This document shows positions 16,085-24,881 of a stretch of 64,000 nt of DNA, piece by piece. The notes under the pieces were generated by a model. That model was not told where the DNA came from. It searched no databases and saw only the letters and a list, made by a program, of their open reading frames with translations. Source of the stretch: Fodinibacter luteus (GTDB lineage: Bacteria > Actinomycetota > Actinomycetes > Actinomycetales > Dermatophilaceae); contig NZ_BAABGM010000015.1 of the NCBI RefSeq assembly GCF_039541575.1, forward strand, positions 62,001 through 126,000. The letters are read 5' to 3'. Position 1 is the stretch's first letter; the number at the start of each line of letters is the position of its first letter. The position numbers and the translations under genes are program-made.

Positions 16085-16620
16085 GCCCCCTTGAGCTGGA
16101 CCGCGACGCCGCGTGGCTGAGCCGCGAGGACCTCGACGCCGCCCGTGAGAAGCTGCCCATCCTCTACGTCGACGCGGTGCCGGTCCGGGTCGACGACCGC
16201 GGCACGGTCACCGCCGTCGGCGTGCTGCTGCGGCTCGGGCCGGAGGGCGACGTGTGCCGCGAGCTCGTCTCCGGCCGGGTGCTCCACCACGAGCGGGTGC
16301 GCGACGCGCTGCTGCGGCACATCGAGAAGGACCTCGGCCCGATGGCGCTGCCCCGCATCCCCGCGAGCCCGCAGCCGTTCACCGTGGCCGAGTACTTCCC
16401 GACCCGAGGGGTGACCCCGTTCCACGACCCGCGGCAGCACGCCGTGTCGCTGGCCTTCGTCGTGCCGGTCGCGGGCGACTGTGCCCCGCAGAACGACTCC
16501 CTCGACCTCACCTGGTTCACACCCGAGCAGGCCCTGGACCCGGCGGTGCAGGCCGAGATGGACCGCGGCCACGGCGTGCTCCTGCGCCAGGCCCTGGCCC
16601 ACCTCGGCCATCCCGTCTGA
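16081..16620 (+). CDS. NUDIX-like family protein (DUF4916-type)
   Basis: A 179-aa cytoplasmic protein. It resembles the actinobacterial DUF4916 group of NUDIX-fold proteins: PILYVDAVPVRVDDRGTVTA, a central region with RELVSGRVLHHERVRDALLRH where a canonical Nudix box would lie, and PRQHAVSLAFVVPVAGD. The canonical GX5EX7REUXEEXGU box is not evident, so hydrolase activity is uncertain. The ATG overlaps the S-component stop (ATGA), so it is probably co-transcribed with the B12 operon. Its 3' end, including the stop codon, is tandemly repeated downstream. Confidence 0.7.
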   Translation: MSPLELDRDAAWLSREDLDAAREKLPILYVDAVPVRVDDRGTVTAVGVLLRLGPEGDVCRELVSGRVLHHERVRDALLRHIEKDLGPMALPRIPASPQPFTVAEYFPTRGVTPFHDPRQHAVSLAFVVPVAGDCAPQNDSLDLTWFTPEQALDPAVQAEMDRGHGVLLRQALAHLGHPV

Positions 16621-16715
16621 GCGGCCCCGACTACCCCGCCGGCGCGGGCCGACCATCCCGCCTGCGCGGCACGGCCAGCCCGCCTGAGCGGCAGCGACCA
16701 CTCCGCCTGAGCGGC
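16609..16715. repeat. Stop-codon-spanning tandem repeat, about 23 bp
   Basis: The end of the NUDIX-like gene (CCCGTCTGAGCGGC, stop at 16618) recurs about every 22-23 bp. Copies lie near 16634 (diverged), 16656, 16678 and 16702. The last two retain the TGA in the same relative place. Confidence 0.75.
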
Positions 16716-16751
16716 CCGGAGCGCAGCGGAGCCCGCCGCCGCGGCTCCGGG
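16715..16751 (-). terminator. Possible terminator downstream of pspA
   Basis: Imperfect inverted repeat CCCGGAGCGC (16715-16724) / GCGGCTCCGGG (16741-16751), 16 bp after the pspA stop on the minus strand. It may serve both convergent genes. Confidence 0.4.
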
Positions 16752-16766
16752 CGCGGCGCCCCCGGG

Positions 16767-17486
16767 TCAGACCCCCTTGTTCTTCAGCGCCGCGAGGCGC
16801 GCCTCGACCTCGGCGTCGTCACCGTGGTCCTCGAGCTCGGCGAACTGGTCCTCCAGCGTCGTGGCCCGGGCCTCGGCGCGACCCTGGACGAGGGCCTCCT
16901 GGTTGCGGATCCGGTCCTCGAAGCGGGCGAGGTCGCTCGTGGGGTCCATGACGTCGATCGAGCTCATCGACTCCTGGACCTGCGCCTGGGCCTCGGCGGC
17001 ACGGGCGCGGGCCACGAGCTGCGAGCGCCGGCTCTTGAGGTCCTCGAGCTTGGTGCGCATGACGGTGAGCCCGTCCTTGAGCTGCTGCACGGTCGCGTTC
17101 TGCTGGGCGATGCGCGGCTCGGCCTCCTTCACCTCGCGCTCGAAGCCGATCTGGCGGGCCAGCGCGACCTTGGCGAGGCTGTCGAACTTCTCCGCGCCGG
17201 CGGCGTCACCGGCCGCCCTCAGCTCGTCGGCCTTGGCGGAGGCAGCCGCGGCCTTGCGGCCCCACTCCTCGGTGGCGTCCTTGTCGATCTGCAGGTCCTG
17301 CTCGGCCATCCGCGTGTTCGCGATGGTCTGTGCCACCGCCTCCTCGGCCTCCGCGATGGAGTTCGTGAAGTCCGTCACGAGCTGGTTGAGCATCTTCTCG
17401 GGGTCCTCGGCGCGGTCCAGCAGGGCGTTGATGTTGGCCTTGGCGAGCTGGCTGATGCGTCCGAGGATGCTGGTCTTCTGCGTCAT
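16767..17486 (-). CDS. pspA: PspA/IM30 (ESCRT-III-like) membrane stress protein
   Basis: A 239-aa, highly charged, mostly coiled-coil protein. The N-terminus MTQKTSILGRISQLAKANIN is the amphipathic membrane-binding helix of the PspA family, and ALLDRAEDPEKMLNQLVTDF matches the next conserved helix. PspA proteins bind damaged inner membrane and form scaffolds. The ATG at 17486 has a GGAGG-type site just upstream. The next gene upstream on the same strand encodes a TPM-domain protein 129 bp away. TPM and PspA genes are often neighbours, so a joint membrane-maintenance role is plausible. Confidence 0.92.
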   Translation of the reverse strand: MTQKTSILGRISQLAKANINALLDRAEDPEKMLNQLVTDFTNSIAEAEEAVAQTIANTRMAEQDLQIDKDATEEWGRKAAAASAKADELRAAGDAAGAEKFDSLAKVALARQIGFEREVKEAEPRIAQQNATVQQLKDGLTVMRTKLEDLKSRRSQLVARARAAEAQAQVQESMSSIDVMDPTSDLARFEDRIRNQEALVQGRAEARATTLEDQFAELEDHGDDAEVEARLAALKNKGV

Positions 17487-17615
17487 GGGAACTCCTCCTG
17501 GCCCGGGGGGCCGGTCACGTCGTCTGTCTCGGTCGGTGTGGCTGGTGCCGGTGAGTCTGGTGGATGCCGTGGCGTCAGGGGATGCCGTGCGCCGGCCGGT
17601 CCTCGTTCGATCGGG

Positions 17616-19703
17616 TCAGAAGCGACCACCCCCGCCGAAGCCGCCGCCGCTGCCGCCGAAGCCCCCGCCCCCGCCGAAGCCGCCGCCCGACCCGCCCCAG
17701 CCGCCGCCGCGGCCACCGCCGCGACCGCCGAAGGCACCGGAGAGGATCCCCCCGAGGATCACGGATGCCGGGTCGAGGCCACGACGCCCCTGCGGCATCC
17801 CCCCTCCGATACCTCCGCCGAAGCCGCCCTGCCCCCACGAGCCGATGTCCTGGTGCGCCAGCCGGAGCGCCTGCTCGCCCTCCGCCTCGGCCTGGGTGAG
17901 CAGGCCCGCGGCCTGCACCGGGTCGGTGGGGACCACCGACCTGGCGTGCTCGAACAGGCGCAGGGCGTCGGCGATGTGCGCCCGGGCCGGCCCGCCCACC
18001 GCGCCGCGACGGCTGGAGATGAGCTCGTCGATGCTGGCCAGCCGGGCACCCACCTGGGCCACCCGCTGCTCCAGCAGCCCTCGCCTGCGCTCCTCGTCGG
18101 CCTCCGCCGAGCGGTAGCGGGCGAGGGCGTTGTCGAGGTCCTGCTCGGCCCGCGCCAGCGTGCGAAGGGCGGCGAGGGGGTCTCCCCCGTCGCGGGCCGC
18201 GGTGCCCTCGGCGATCGCCTCGCGGGCCGCCCCGAGGGCGGTGACGGTGAGCTGGTCGTCGGCGCCGAGCCGCTCGGCGTCCGCGACGTCCCCGGAGATC
18301 GAGGCCAGGGCCGCCTCGATGCGTTGCGGCGCGTCCGCGAGTTCGGCCCGGGCGTGGCCCACCGCCGTGAGGAGAAGGTCGGCCTGACCGACCGCCTCCT
18401 CCGCCGCGCGTCCCGCCGCCACCGCCGCGGCCCGGTCGTCCGCCTCGAGGTGCTGCTGACCCGTCTCGATGAAGTCCTGCGCGGACTCGAGCAGCCGCTC
18501 CGCCTGGTCGACGTTGCCCTCGACCGTGCGCAGCGCCTCGGGACGGTACTGCGCCCGGAGCCCGGCCAGCTCCTGCTCGGCCACCGGGACGCGGCGCAGG
18601 ACCTCGTCGCGCCGCCCGCGCAGCTCGCGGAGGAAGTCGGGGACCCGGGCCTGGAGGTCGCGCATCCGGGCGAACTCGGCCTCCTGCTCGTCAAGGCTCG
18701 CATCGGCCTCGGACGCGAGCGTCAGGATCTGTTCGAGGCGGACCCGACGGGTCGGCTCGTCGACGACTCCTGCCGCCTCGTCGTCGTCGAGCGCGCGCTG
18801 GAGCCGGAAGGCGTCGGCGGCCCGGGCCCGGGCCGTCTCGAGCACCTCCCGGAAGCGCTGGGTGGCCTGGACGCCGAACTGCGCCTCCGCGAAGGCCAGC
18901 TCGTCGGCCGAGGAGCGGATGGCGTCGTCGACCGCCACGAGGGCGGCTGCGGCCTGCTGGCGCAGCGCCTCCGTCGGGAGGGGCTGCGCACCCCCGCCCT
19001 GGCCGGGCGGCTGCGCGCTCGCCCGCTTCGACCGGCGGCGCGCCAGGGCGAACACCGCGACACCGCCGACCGGCACCGCGAGCCACCAGGGGAACCCGTT
19101 GCCCCCTCCGCCGGATGTGTCACCGTCAGCGTCGGCAGAGGACGTGTCTCCCTCTCCCAACTCGCCGGCGGCTGCCGCGGCGTACCCCTCGGCGGCCCCG
19201 CGCACGGCCCCGGCCCAGTCGTCGTCGGACAGCGCCGGCTCGATGTACTGCGACCGCACCTGCTGGTCCTGGTCCGCGGTGAGCCCCGACTCGCTCGTGG
19301 TCCACGTCGCGTACCGGCGGTCCTGGGTCGCCACGGCGAGCAGGACGTCGTTGCCGCCCATGCCCGACACCTCGAAGGTCTGCCGCGCCCACTCCTCCCC
19401 CGAGGCGCCGTCGAAGCTGTCGACGTACACGACGAACAGCTGGAGGTCGTGCTCGGACCGAAGCTCGTCGAGGTCGGCCCGCAGCGCGTCGGTGTCACCG
19501 AGCACGCCGGAGCGGTCGGTGAGCTCGTCGGTGACGTCGAAGGGCGGGTCGGCCGGCATCCCCGCCAGGGACACGACGGCCCGGTCGGACGCGACGAACC
19601 CACCCCCCGGGGCGGCCTGCGCCCCCGGGACGAGGAACAGCGCCGCACCGGCCACGGCCACGGCGACGCCGAGAGCGCGACGGCCTGCCCTGCGGTGGTC
19701 CAC
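17616..19703 (-). CDS. TPM domain protein, membrane-anchored, with coiled coils
   Basis: A 695-aa protein. A signal peptide (about 1-30, ending GAQAAPGG) precedes an extracytoplasmic TPM (YgcG/DUF477) domain (about 45-180) with LTDRSGVLGD, LQLFVVYVDSFDG, DVLLAVATQDRRYATWTT. One membrane helix (about 205-222, PWWLAVPVGGVAVFALA) leads to a long cytoplasmic helical region rich in Glu, Ala and Arg. The C-terminus is a Gly/Phe-rich tail (GGFGGGGGFGGSGG-like). GTG at 19703 was chosen because GAGGAG lies just upstream and the signal peptide begins there. It is upstream of pspA on the same strand. Function of the family is linked to membrane or photosystem quality control; the exact role here is unknown. 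Confidence 0.85.
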   Translation of the reverse strand: MDHRRAGRRALGVAVAVAGAALFLVPGAQAAPGGGFVASDRAVVSLAGMPADPPFDVTDELTDRSGVLGDTDALRADLDELRSEHDLQLFVVYVDSFDGASGEEWARQTFEVSGMGGNDVLLAVATQDRRYATWTTSESGLTADQDQQVRSQYIEPALSDDDWAGAVRGAAEGYAAAAAGELGEGDTSSADADGDTSGGGGNGFPWWLAVPVGGVAVFALARRRSKRASAQPPGQGGGAQPLPTEALRQQAAAALVAVDDAIRSSADELAFAEAQFGVQATQRFREVLETARARAADAFRLQRALDDDEAAGVVDEPTRRVRLEQILTLASEADASLDEQEAEFARMRDLQARVPDFLRELRGRRDEVLRRVPVAEQELAGLRAQYRPEALRTVEGNVDQAERLLESAQDFIETGQQHLEADDRAAAVAAGRAAEEAVGQADLLLTAVGHARAELADAPQRIEAALASISGDVADAERLGADDQLTVTALGAAREAIAEGTAARDGGDPLAALRTLARAEQDLDNALARYRSAEADEERRRGLLEQRVAQVGARLASIDELISSRRGAVGGPARAHIADALRLFEHARSVVPTDPVQAAGLLTQAEAEGEQALRLAHQDIGSWGQGGFGGGIGGGMPQGRRGLDPASVILGGILSGAFGGRGGGRGGGWGGSGGGFGGGGGFGGSGGGFGGGGRF

Positions 19704-19803
19704 GCGGCACTCCTCCTCGGCTGGGACGGCGCTGGGGACGCTGTCAGTCGGCGTCCCCACTGCTCTGCCCTTTCGCCGACGGTCGAAACACACGGTGCCG
19801 GGC

Positions 19804-20562
19804 TCAGCCGGTGAACTTGTCGCGGGTGCGCGTCATGTCGTGGTGGTCGGCGGCGCGCGCCTGCTCCGGGGTGGGCGCGGTGCCACCGAGCCGGACCGGC
19901 AGGTAGCGCAGGTCGTCACCGTGCAGCGTGGGGTACTCCGCCTGCTGGACGTCGAGCTGGGCCTGCATGGCGGACCGGAGCCGTTCGTTGGCGGCGGCGA
20001 CGTCCTCGCGCCGCTCGATCCACAGCGGCTCACCGACGGTGATGCTCACCGGGATCCGGGCCGCCGGCCCCATGTGCTTCGGGAGGTTCTTCGTCCACAC
20101 CCGCTGCCCGCCCCAGATCGTCACGGGAAGCACCGGGACCCCGGCCACCTGGGCCATCTTCACGGCGCCCGGCTTGAACTCCTTGAGCTCGAAGGAGCGC
20201 GACATCGTCGCCTCGGGGAAGACGCCGACGATCTCCCCGGCCCGCAGCACCCGGATGGCCTCCGCGAAGGCCTCACCGCCCTTGTGGCGGTCGACGGAGA
20301 TGTGGTGCATGCCGCGCATGAGCGGCCCGGTGACCCGGTGGGTGAACACCGACTTCTTCGCCATGAAGCGCACGTAACGCCGGCGCGGCCACGCCGGCAG
20401 CCCGGCGTACATGAAGTCGAGGTACGAGGTGTGGTTGATCGCCATGACCGCCCCACCGGTCGCGGGCACGTGCTCCTCCCCGCGGATCCGGAACCTCGTG
20501 CCCTGGAGGAAGAACATCGTCCGCACGCCCGAGATGACGGGTCGGTACACGCGCTCGGCCAT
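19804..20562 (-). CDS. 1-acyl-sn-glycerol-3-phosphate acyltransferase family
   Basis: A 252-aa PlsC-type acyltransferase, which makes phosphatidic acid from lysophosphatidic acid and acyl-donor at the membrane. The catalytic HX4D motif is NHTSYLD (about residues 43-49). The acceptor-binding motif reads FPEATMS (about 117), and a hydrophobic VPVLPVTIWGG segment follows. Length is normal. The gene is divergent from valS, with 83 bp between the starts. Specificity (glycerophospholipid or phosphatidylinositol mannoside acylation) cannot be told from sequence. Confidence 0.88.
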   Translation of the reverse strand: MAERVYRPVISGVRTMFFLQGTRFRIRGEEHVPATGGAVMAINHTSYLDFMYAGLPAWPRRRYVRFMAKKSVFTHRVTGPLMRGMHHISVDRHKGGEAFAEAIRVLRAGEIVGVFPEATMSRSFELKEFKPGAVKMAQVAGVPVLPVTIWGGQRVWTKNLPKHMGPAARIPVSITVGEPLWIERREDVAAANERLRSAMQAQLDVQQAEYPTLHGDDLRYLPVRLGGTAPTPEQARAADHHDMTRTRDKFTG

Positions 20563-20645
20563 GCGCCCAGCCTAGGCCAGCCACCCGTGCCTCCCGACCC
20601 CAACCCGGGTGAGCACGACCCCTGCCGTCTGGGAGGATGAGCCGC

Positions 20646-23276
20646 ATGACCGAGCACCTCTCCCCATCTCGCGCTGCCTCCGTCCCGGACCGGCCGTCCC
20701 TCGACGGCCTCGAGGACAAGTGGGCCGCGGTATGGCGGGAGCAGGACACCTACGCGTTCGACCGCGAGGCGGCGCTCGCCGGGCCGCGCGGCGCCGTCTT
20801 CTCGATCGACACGCCCCCGCCCACGGCATCCGGCTCGTTGCACATGGGGCACGTCTTCAGCTACACGCACACCGACTGCATCGCCCGCTACAAGCGGATG
20901 GCGGGGTTCAACGTCTTCTACCCCATCGGCTGGGACGACAACGGCCTGCCCACCGAGAAGCGGGTCCAGAACTACTACGGCGTGCGCGGTGACGCCTCGC
21001 TGCACCACGACCCCGGCTTCGAGCCGCCCTTTCGCGGCGACGCCCGCAGCACGAAGGCGGCCGACGAGACCCCGGTCTCGCGGCAGAACTTCATCGAGCT
21101 GTGCGACGAGCTGACCGTGCGCGACGAGGAGGCCTTCGAGTCCCTCTTCCGCCGCATCGGGCACAGCTACGACTGGTCGATCACCTACCGCACCATCGAC
21201 GACCACTCGCGAGCCACCGCCCAGCAGGCGTTCCTGCGCAACCTCGCCCGCGGCGAGGCGTACCAGGCCGAGGCCCCGGGCCTGTGGGACGTCACCTTCC
21301 AGACGGCCGTCGCGCAGGCCGAGCTCGAGGCCCGCGACTACCCCGGCGCCTACCACCGGGTCGCGTTCCACGGCCCCGCCGGGCCGGTCCACGTCGAGAC
21401 GACCCGGCCCGAGCTCATCCCGAGCTGCGTCGCCCTCATCGCGCACCCCGACGACGAGCGCTACCAGCCGCTGTTCGGCAGCACCGTGCACAGCCCGCTC
21501 TTCGGCGTCGAGGTGCCGGTGCTCGCGCACCCGGCCGCCGAGATGGACAAGGGTGCCGGCATCGCGATGTGCTGCACCTTCGGCGACCTCACCGACGTGC
21601 TGTGGTGGCGCGAGCTGCGCCTGCCGACCCGCTCGGTCATCACCCGCAGCGGCCGGCTCCAGCGCGAGGTGCCCGAGTGGCTCCTCGGCGGTCCGGGCGA
21701 GCACCTCTACGACGGCGAGCTCGCGGGCAAGACGGCGTTCGGCGCCCGAGAGGCGGTCGTCACCGCCCTGCGCGCCAGCGGAGACCTCGACGGCGAGCCG
21801 ACGCCCACCCAGCGCAAGGCGAACTTCTACGAGCGCGGCGAGAAGCCGCTCGAGATCGTCACCTCTCGCCAGTGGTACATCCGCAACGGGGGCCGCGACG
21901 CCGACCTCAACGCGGCCCTCGTCGCCCGCGGCGAAGAGATCGACTTCCACCCCTCGTTCATGCGCTCGCGCTACGCGAACTGGGTGGGCGGCCTCAACGG
22001 CGACTGGCTCGTGTCACGCCAGCGCTTCTTCGGCGTGCCGATCCCCGTCTGGTACCCCCTCGACGCCGACGGCGAGCCCGACTACGTGCAGCCGATCGTG
22101 CCGAGCGAGGCCGAGCTGCCCGTCGACCCGGCGGCCAACCCTCCGGCCGGCTACACCGAGCACCAGCGCGGCGTCCCCGGCGGGTTCGTCGGCGACCCCG
22201 ACGTCCTCGACACGTGGGCGACGTCCTCGCTCAGCCCCCAGATCGCCGCTGGCTGGCGCAACGCCGACGGCACCGGATCCGACCCGCTCTTCGAGAAGGT
22301 CTTCCCCTTCGACGTGCGCCCGCAGGGCCACGACATCATCCGCACCTGGCTGTTCTCGACCGTCGTGCGCTCGCACTTCGAGCACGGCTCGGTGCCGTGG
22401 ACCGACGCCGCCATCAGCGGCTGGATCCTCGACCCCGACCGCAAGAAGATGGCCAAGTCGCGCGGCAACGTCGTGACGCCCGAGGACGTCCTCAAGGAGC
22501 ACAGCGCGGATGCCGTGCGCTACTGGGCCGCGAGCGGTCGCCTCGGCACCGACGCCGCCTACGACACCGGGCAGATCAAGGTCGGCCGTCGGCTCGCCAT
22601 CAAGGTGCTCAACGCGAGCAAGTTCGCGCTCTCCTTCGGCGAGGTCGCCGGCGACCTCGCCGCCCAGGTGAGCGAGCCGATCGACCGGTCGCTGCTCGCC
22701 GGCCTGCGCGACGTCGTCGCCCGGGCCACCGCCGGCTTCGAGGCCTGGGACTTCACCCGCGCGCTCGAGGTCACCGAGCAGTGGTTCTGGGCCTTCTGCG
22801 ACGACTACCTCGAGCTCGTCAAGGACCGCGCCTACGGCGCCCAGGGGGATGCCGCCGCCGCGAGCGCCCGCGCGACCCTGCGGATGTCGCTCGACGTCGT
22901 CCTGCGCCTGCTCGCGCCGATCCTGCCGTACGTCACCGAGGAGGTCTGGTCCTGGACGCACGATGGCTCGGTGCACCGTGCCTCGTGGCCGAGCGTCGAC
23001 GAGGTGCCGGCCGGTGGTGACGCCGCCCTCGTCGGTGCCGTCGGCGCCGCCCTCGCCGTCGTGCGCAAGGCCAAGTCCGAGGCGAAGGTCGGCATGCGGG
23101 CCGAGGTGCCGTCGATGACCCTCGTCGCCCCGGATGCCGCGATCGCGCTCGTCCGTGCGGCCGAGGCCGACCTGCGCGCGGCGGGCCGGCTCACCGGTGC
23201 CCTCGCCTACGCCGTCGGTGACGAGGTGGGCGCGCGCGACATCGAGCTCGTGCCGGTGGCCAGGCCCACCACCTGA
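20646..23276 (+). CDS. valS: Valyl-tRNA synthetase
   Basis: Charges tRNA-Val. The 876-aa class I enzyme has the HIGH-type motif TASGSLHMGHVFSY (about 60-73) and the KMSKS-type motif DRKKMAKSRGNV (about 598-609). An editing domain lies between them, and an anticodon-binding domain is at the C-terminus (WFWAFCDDYLELVKDRAYG). ATG at 20646 was preferred over ATG at 20637 because GGGAGG at about 20630 is properly spaced for the former. I see no T-box leader here, unlike ileS. Confidence 0.97.
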   Translation: MTEHLSPSRAASVPDRPSLDGLEDKWAAVWREQDTYAFDREAALAGPRGAVFSIDTPPPTASGSLHMGHVFSYTHTDCIARYKRMAGFNVFYPIGWDDNGLPTEKRVQNYYGVRGDASLHHDPGFEPPFRGDARSTKAADETPVSRQNFIELCDELTVRDEEAFESLFRRIGHSYDWSITYRTIDDHSRATAQQAFLRNLARGEAYQAEAPGLWDVTFQTAVAQAELEARDYPGAYHRVAFHGPAGPVHVETTRPELIPSCVALIAHPDDERYQPLFGSTVHSPLFGVEVPVLAHPAAEMDKGAGIAMCCTFGDLTDVLWWRELRLPTRSVITRSGRLQREVPEWLLGGPGEHLYDGELAGKTAFGAREAVVTALRASGDLDGEPTPTQRKANFYERGEKPLEIVTSRQWYIRNGGRDADLNAALVARGEEIDFHPSFMRSRYANWVGGLNGDWLVSRQRFFGVPIPVWYPLDADGEPDYVQPIVPSEAELPVDPAANPPAGYTEHQRGVPGGFVGDPDVLDTWATSSLSPQIAAGWRNADGTGSDPLFEKVFPFDVRPQGHDIIRTWLFSTVVRSHFEHGSVPWTDAAISGWILDPDRKKMAKSRGNVVTPEDVLKEHSADAVRYWAASGRLGTDAAYDTGQIKVGRRLAIKVLNASKFALSFGEVAGDLAAQVSEPIDRSLLAGLRDVVARATAGFEAWDFTRALEVTEQWFWAFCDDYLELVKDRAYGAQGDAAAASARATLRMSLDVVLRLLAPILPYVTEEVWSWTHDGSVHRASWPSVDEVPAGGDAALVGAVGAALAVVRKAKSEAKVGMRAEVPSMTLVAPDAAIALVRAAEADLRAAGRLTGALAYAVGDEVGARDIELVPVARPTT

Positions 23277-23314
23277 CCTCTGCCCCACACGGAGGGCTGC
23301 ACGCCGGCGGACGA

Positions 23315-23986
23315 TCAGGCCGGAGCGGCACCCGGCGCCGGGGCATACGCCCTCGATCGCACCGAGCGCAGTCCGGTGGGGCGCACCGCAATCCACGGCA
23401 CGTCCCAGCCGCTCAGGGCGAGCCGGCGCTCGACCATGGCGTCCCGGCGGAGGTGGGTCACCCTGCCGTTGCCCGGGTCGTAGACGTCGAGCATCCGGTC
23501 GCCGTCGCCGGGAAGGACGAGCACGACGTGCCGCGGGGTGAGCTCGTTGCCGACGTAGAGCAGGGCGGGCTCCCCCTCGGCGACGACGTCGACGAGGGTG
23601 TCGAACGACCCGACGAGGTCCTCCTCGCCGTCGACACGCAGGACGTCGAGGGTGTACTGCGTGCCGAGCCGGGCGGCACCGTACTCCAGCTCTCGCAGCG
23701 CGCCCCAGGGCGGAGTGCCCAGGCGCCGGGGCCACGGCAGGTTGAGCCGGTGCTCGCCGGCGAACAGGCCGTTCGTGCGGCGCATGACGACCCGCTCGTA
23801 GGCGGCGAAGCGCTCCCCCGGGGTCGCGCCGACGGGCGAGCCCGGGAGGTTCGGCTGCCCGGTGCGCACCCACCCGGCGAAGACCGGGTCGACGTGCATG
23901 CGGGCGACGGTGAGGCAGGCGGACCCACACGTCACCGGGGACTGCTGCACGGGACCGGTGTCACCGGCGCGGAGTCGATAGGCCAT
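23315..23986 (-). CDS. C39-like cysteine peptidase fold protein
   Basis: A 223-aa protein of unknown function. QQSPVTCGSACLTVARM near the N-terminus has the Gln-x5-Cys-Gly arrangement of papain-like C39 domains. A later RHVVLVLPGDGDRMLDVYDP could supply the His and Asp of the triad. There is no signal peptide or ABC transporter partner, so it is not a bacteriocin-exporter C39. ATG at 23986 begins directly with the conserved region. It is divergent from the DUF4129 gene, with about 60 bp between the starts. Confidence 0.6.
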   Translation of the reverse strand: MAYRLRAGDTGPVQQSPVTCGSACLTVARMHVDPVFAGWVRTGQPNLPGSPVGATPGERFAAYERVVMRRTNGLFAGEHRLNLPWPRRLGTPPWGALRELEYGAARLGTQYTLDVLRVDGEEDLVGSFDTLVDVVAEGEPALLYVGNELTPRHVVLVLPGDGDRMLDVYDPGNGRVTHLRRDAMVERRLALSGWDVPWIAVRPTGLRSVRSRAYAPAPGAAPA

Positions 23987-24047
23987 CACCACCCCCCAAT
24001 CGTTACCGCGTCGGGGGGTGCGGCGCCACCACCCCCTCTGGTTGGGT

Positions 24048-24797
24048 GTGTCCGTGGCCGATCGTTCCAGCGTCGTGACGGCCCTCGGCAGGCCCCCCGT
24101 GGTGGCGGCCCTCGGGGTGCTCACCCTGCTCGCCGTCGTCTGGGCCGCCGCGGTCCCGCGCCCCGAGCGCGTCATCCCCGGGCTGCGCACCGGCATCGAG
24201 GTGCGGCACATCGGGGCCAACGACGAGACGGTGTCCGGCCCGGAGGTGGACCTCGGCCTGCGGCGGGTCCCCGGCCCGTGGGACCAGACCGGCGACACGC
24301 TGGCGTTCGTCCTCGGCTGGGCCACGATCATCCTGTTCGGCGTGGGGGCGCTCGTGGCCCTCGTCCTGCTCGTGCGGGCGTTCGTCACGGCGCGCGAGGA
24401 CCGCACCCCTGAGGCCGGCGCCGCGGCCGACCTCGACCTCGAGGCCCTCGCCCTCGCCGTCACCACCGACGCGACGCAGCGCCTCGACGCACTGTCCGCC
24501 GGCACCCCCGCGCAGGGGATCGTCGCCGCCTGGGCGCACCTCGAGGCGACCCTCCACGAAGCGGGGGTGCCGCTCGCCGCGTCGCGGACGTCGACCGAGG
24601 TCACCCTCGACGTGCTGCAGCGCTTCGCGGTCGACCCCGACGCCCTGCGGGCCCTCGCCGGCCTGTACCGCGAGGCGCGCTACTCACGGCATCCCCTCAC
24701 CGAGGAGGACCGGGCCCGGGCGGCCGCCGCCTACCGCTCGCTCGACGCCGCGCTGCGCGCCGGGATGCCGGGCGCGGGCCGAGGCCGCCGTGGCTGA
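24048..24797 (+). CDS. DUF4129 domain membrane protein
   Basis: A 249-aa protein with an N-terminal hydrophobic segment (GRPPVVAALGVLTLLAVVWAA), a short extracytoplasmic part and a second membrane helix (LAFVLGWATIILFGVGALVA). A C-terminal cytoplasmic DUF4129 domain follows (IVAAWAHLEATLHEAGVPLA, STEVTLDVL, GLYREARYS). It is the first gene of an operon with MoxR and DUF58 genes, the usual setting for DUF4129. The start is uncertain: GTG codons at 24018, 24048 and 24054 all lack a clear ribosome site, so the mRNA may be leaderless. Its last codons and stop are duplicated in tandem (64-bp period) at the junction with the next gene. Confidence 0.75.
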   Translation: MSVADRSSVVTALGRPPVVAALGVLTLLAVVWAAAVPRPERVIPGLRTGIEVRHIGANDETVSGPEVDLGLRRVPGPWDQTGDTLAFVLGWATIILFGVGALVALVLLVRAFVTAREDRTPEAGAAADLDLEALALAVTTDATQRLDALSAGTPAQGIVAAWAHLEATLHEAGVPLAASRTSTEVTLDVLQRFAVDPDALRALAGLYREARYSRHPLTEEDRARAAAAYRSLDAALRAGMPGAGRGRRG

Positions 24798-24881
24798 CCG
24801 CGCCCGCCCCTCCGCCCTGCGGACCGGAATGCCAGGCGCGGGCCGAGGCTGTCGTGGCTGACCGCGCCCGTCCCTCCGCCC
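24753..24881. repeat. 64-bp tandem duplication across a gene junction
   Basis: Two units (about 24753-24816 and 24817-24881) each contain GGCGCGGGCCGAGGC, then CGTGGCTGACCGCGCCCG. Each unit holds the end of the DUF4129 frame with TGA and the GTGGCTGACCGC start of the following gene. The stop codons are at 24795 and 24859. Confidence 0.85.

Noticed and set aside
16254..19814. A continuous 1186-codon plus-strand frame across pspA and the TPM gene
   Set aside because: It is antisense to two well-recognised genes, has Arg/Leu/Gly-rich sequence without domains, and is the expected by-product of very high GC.
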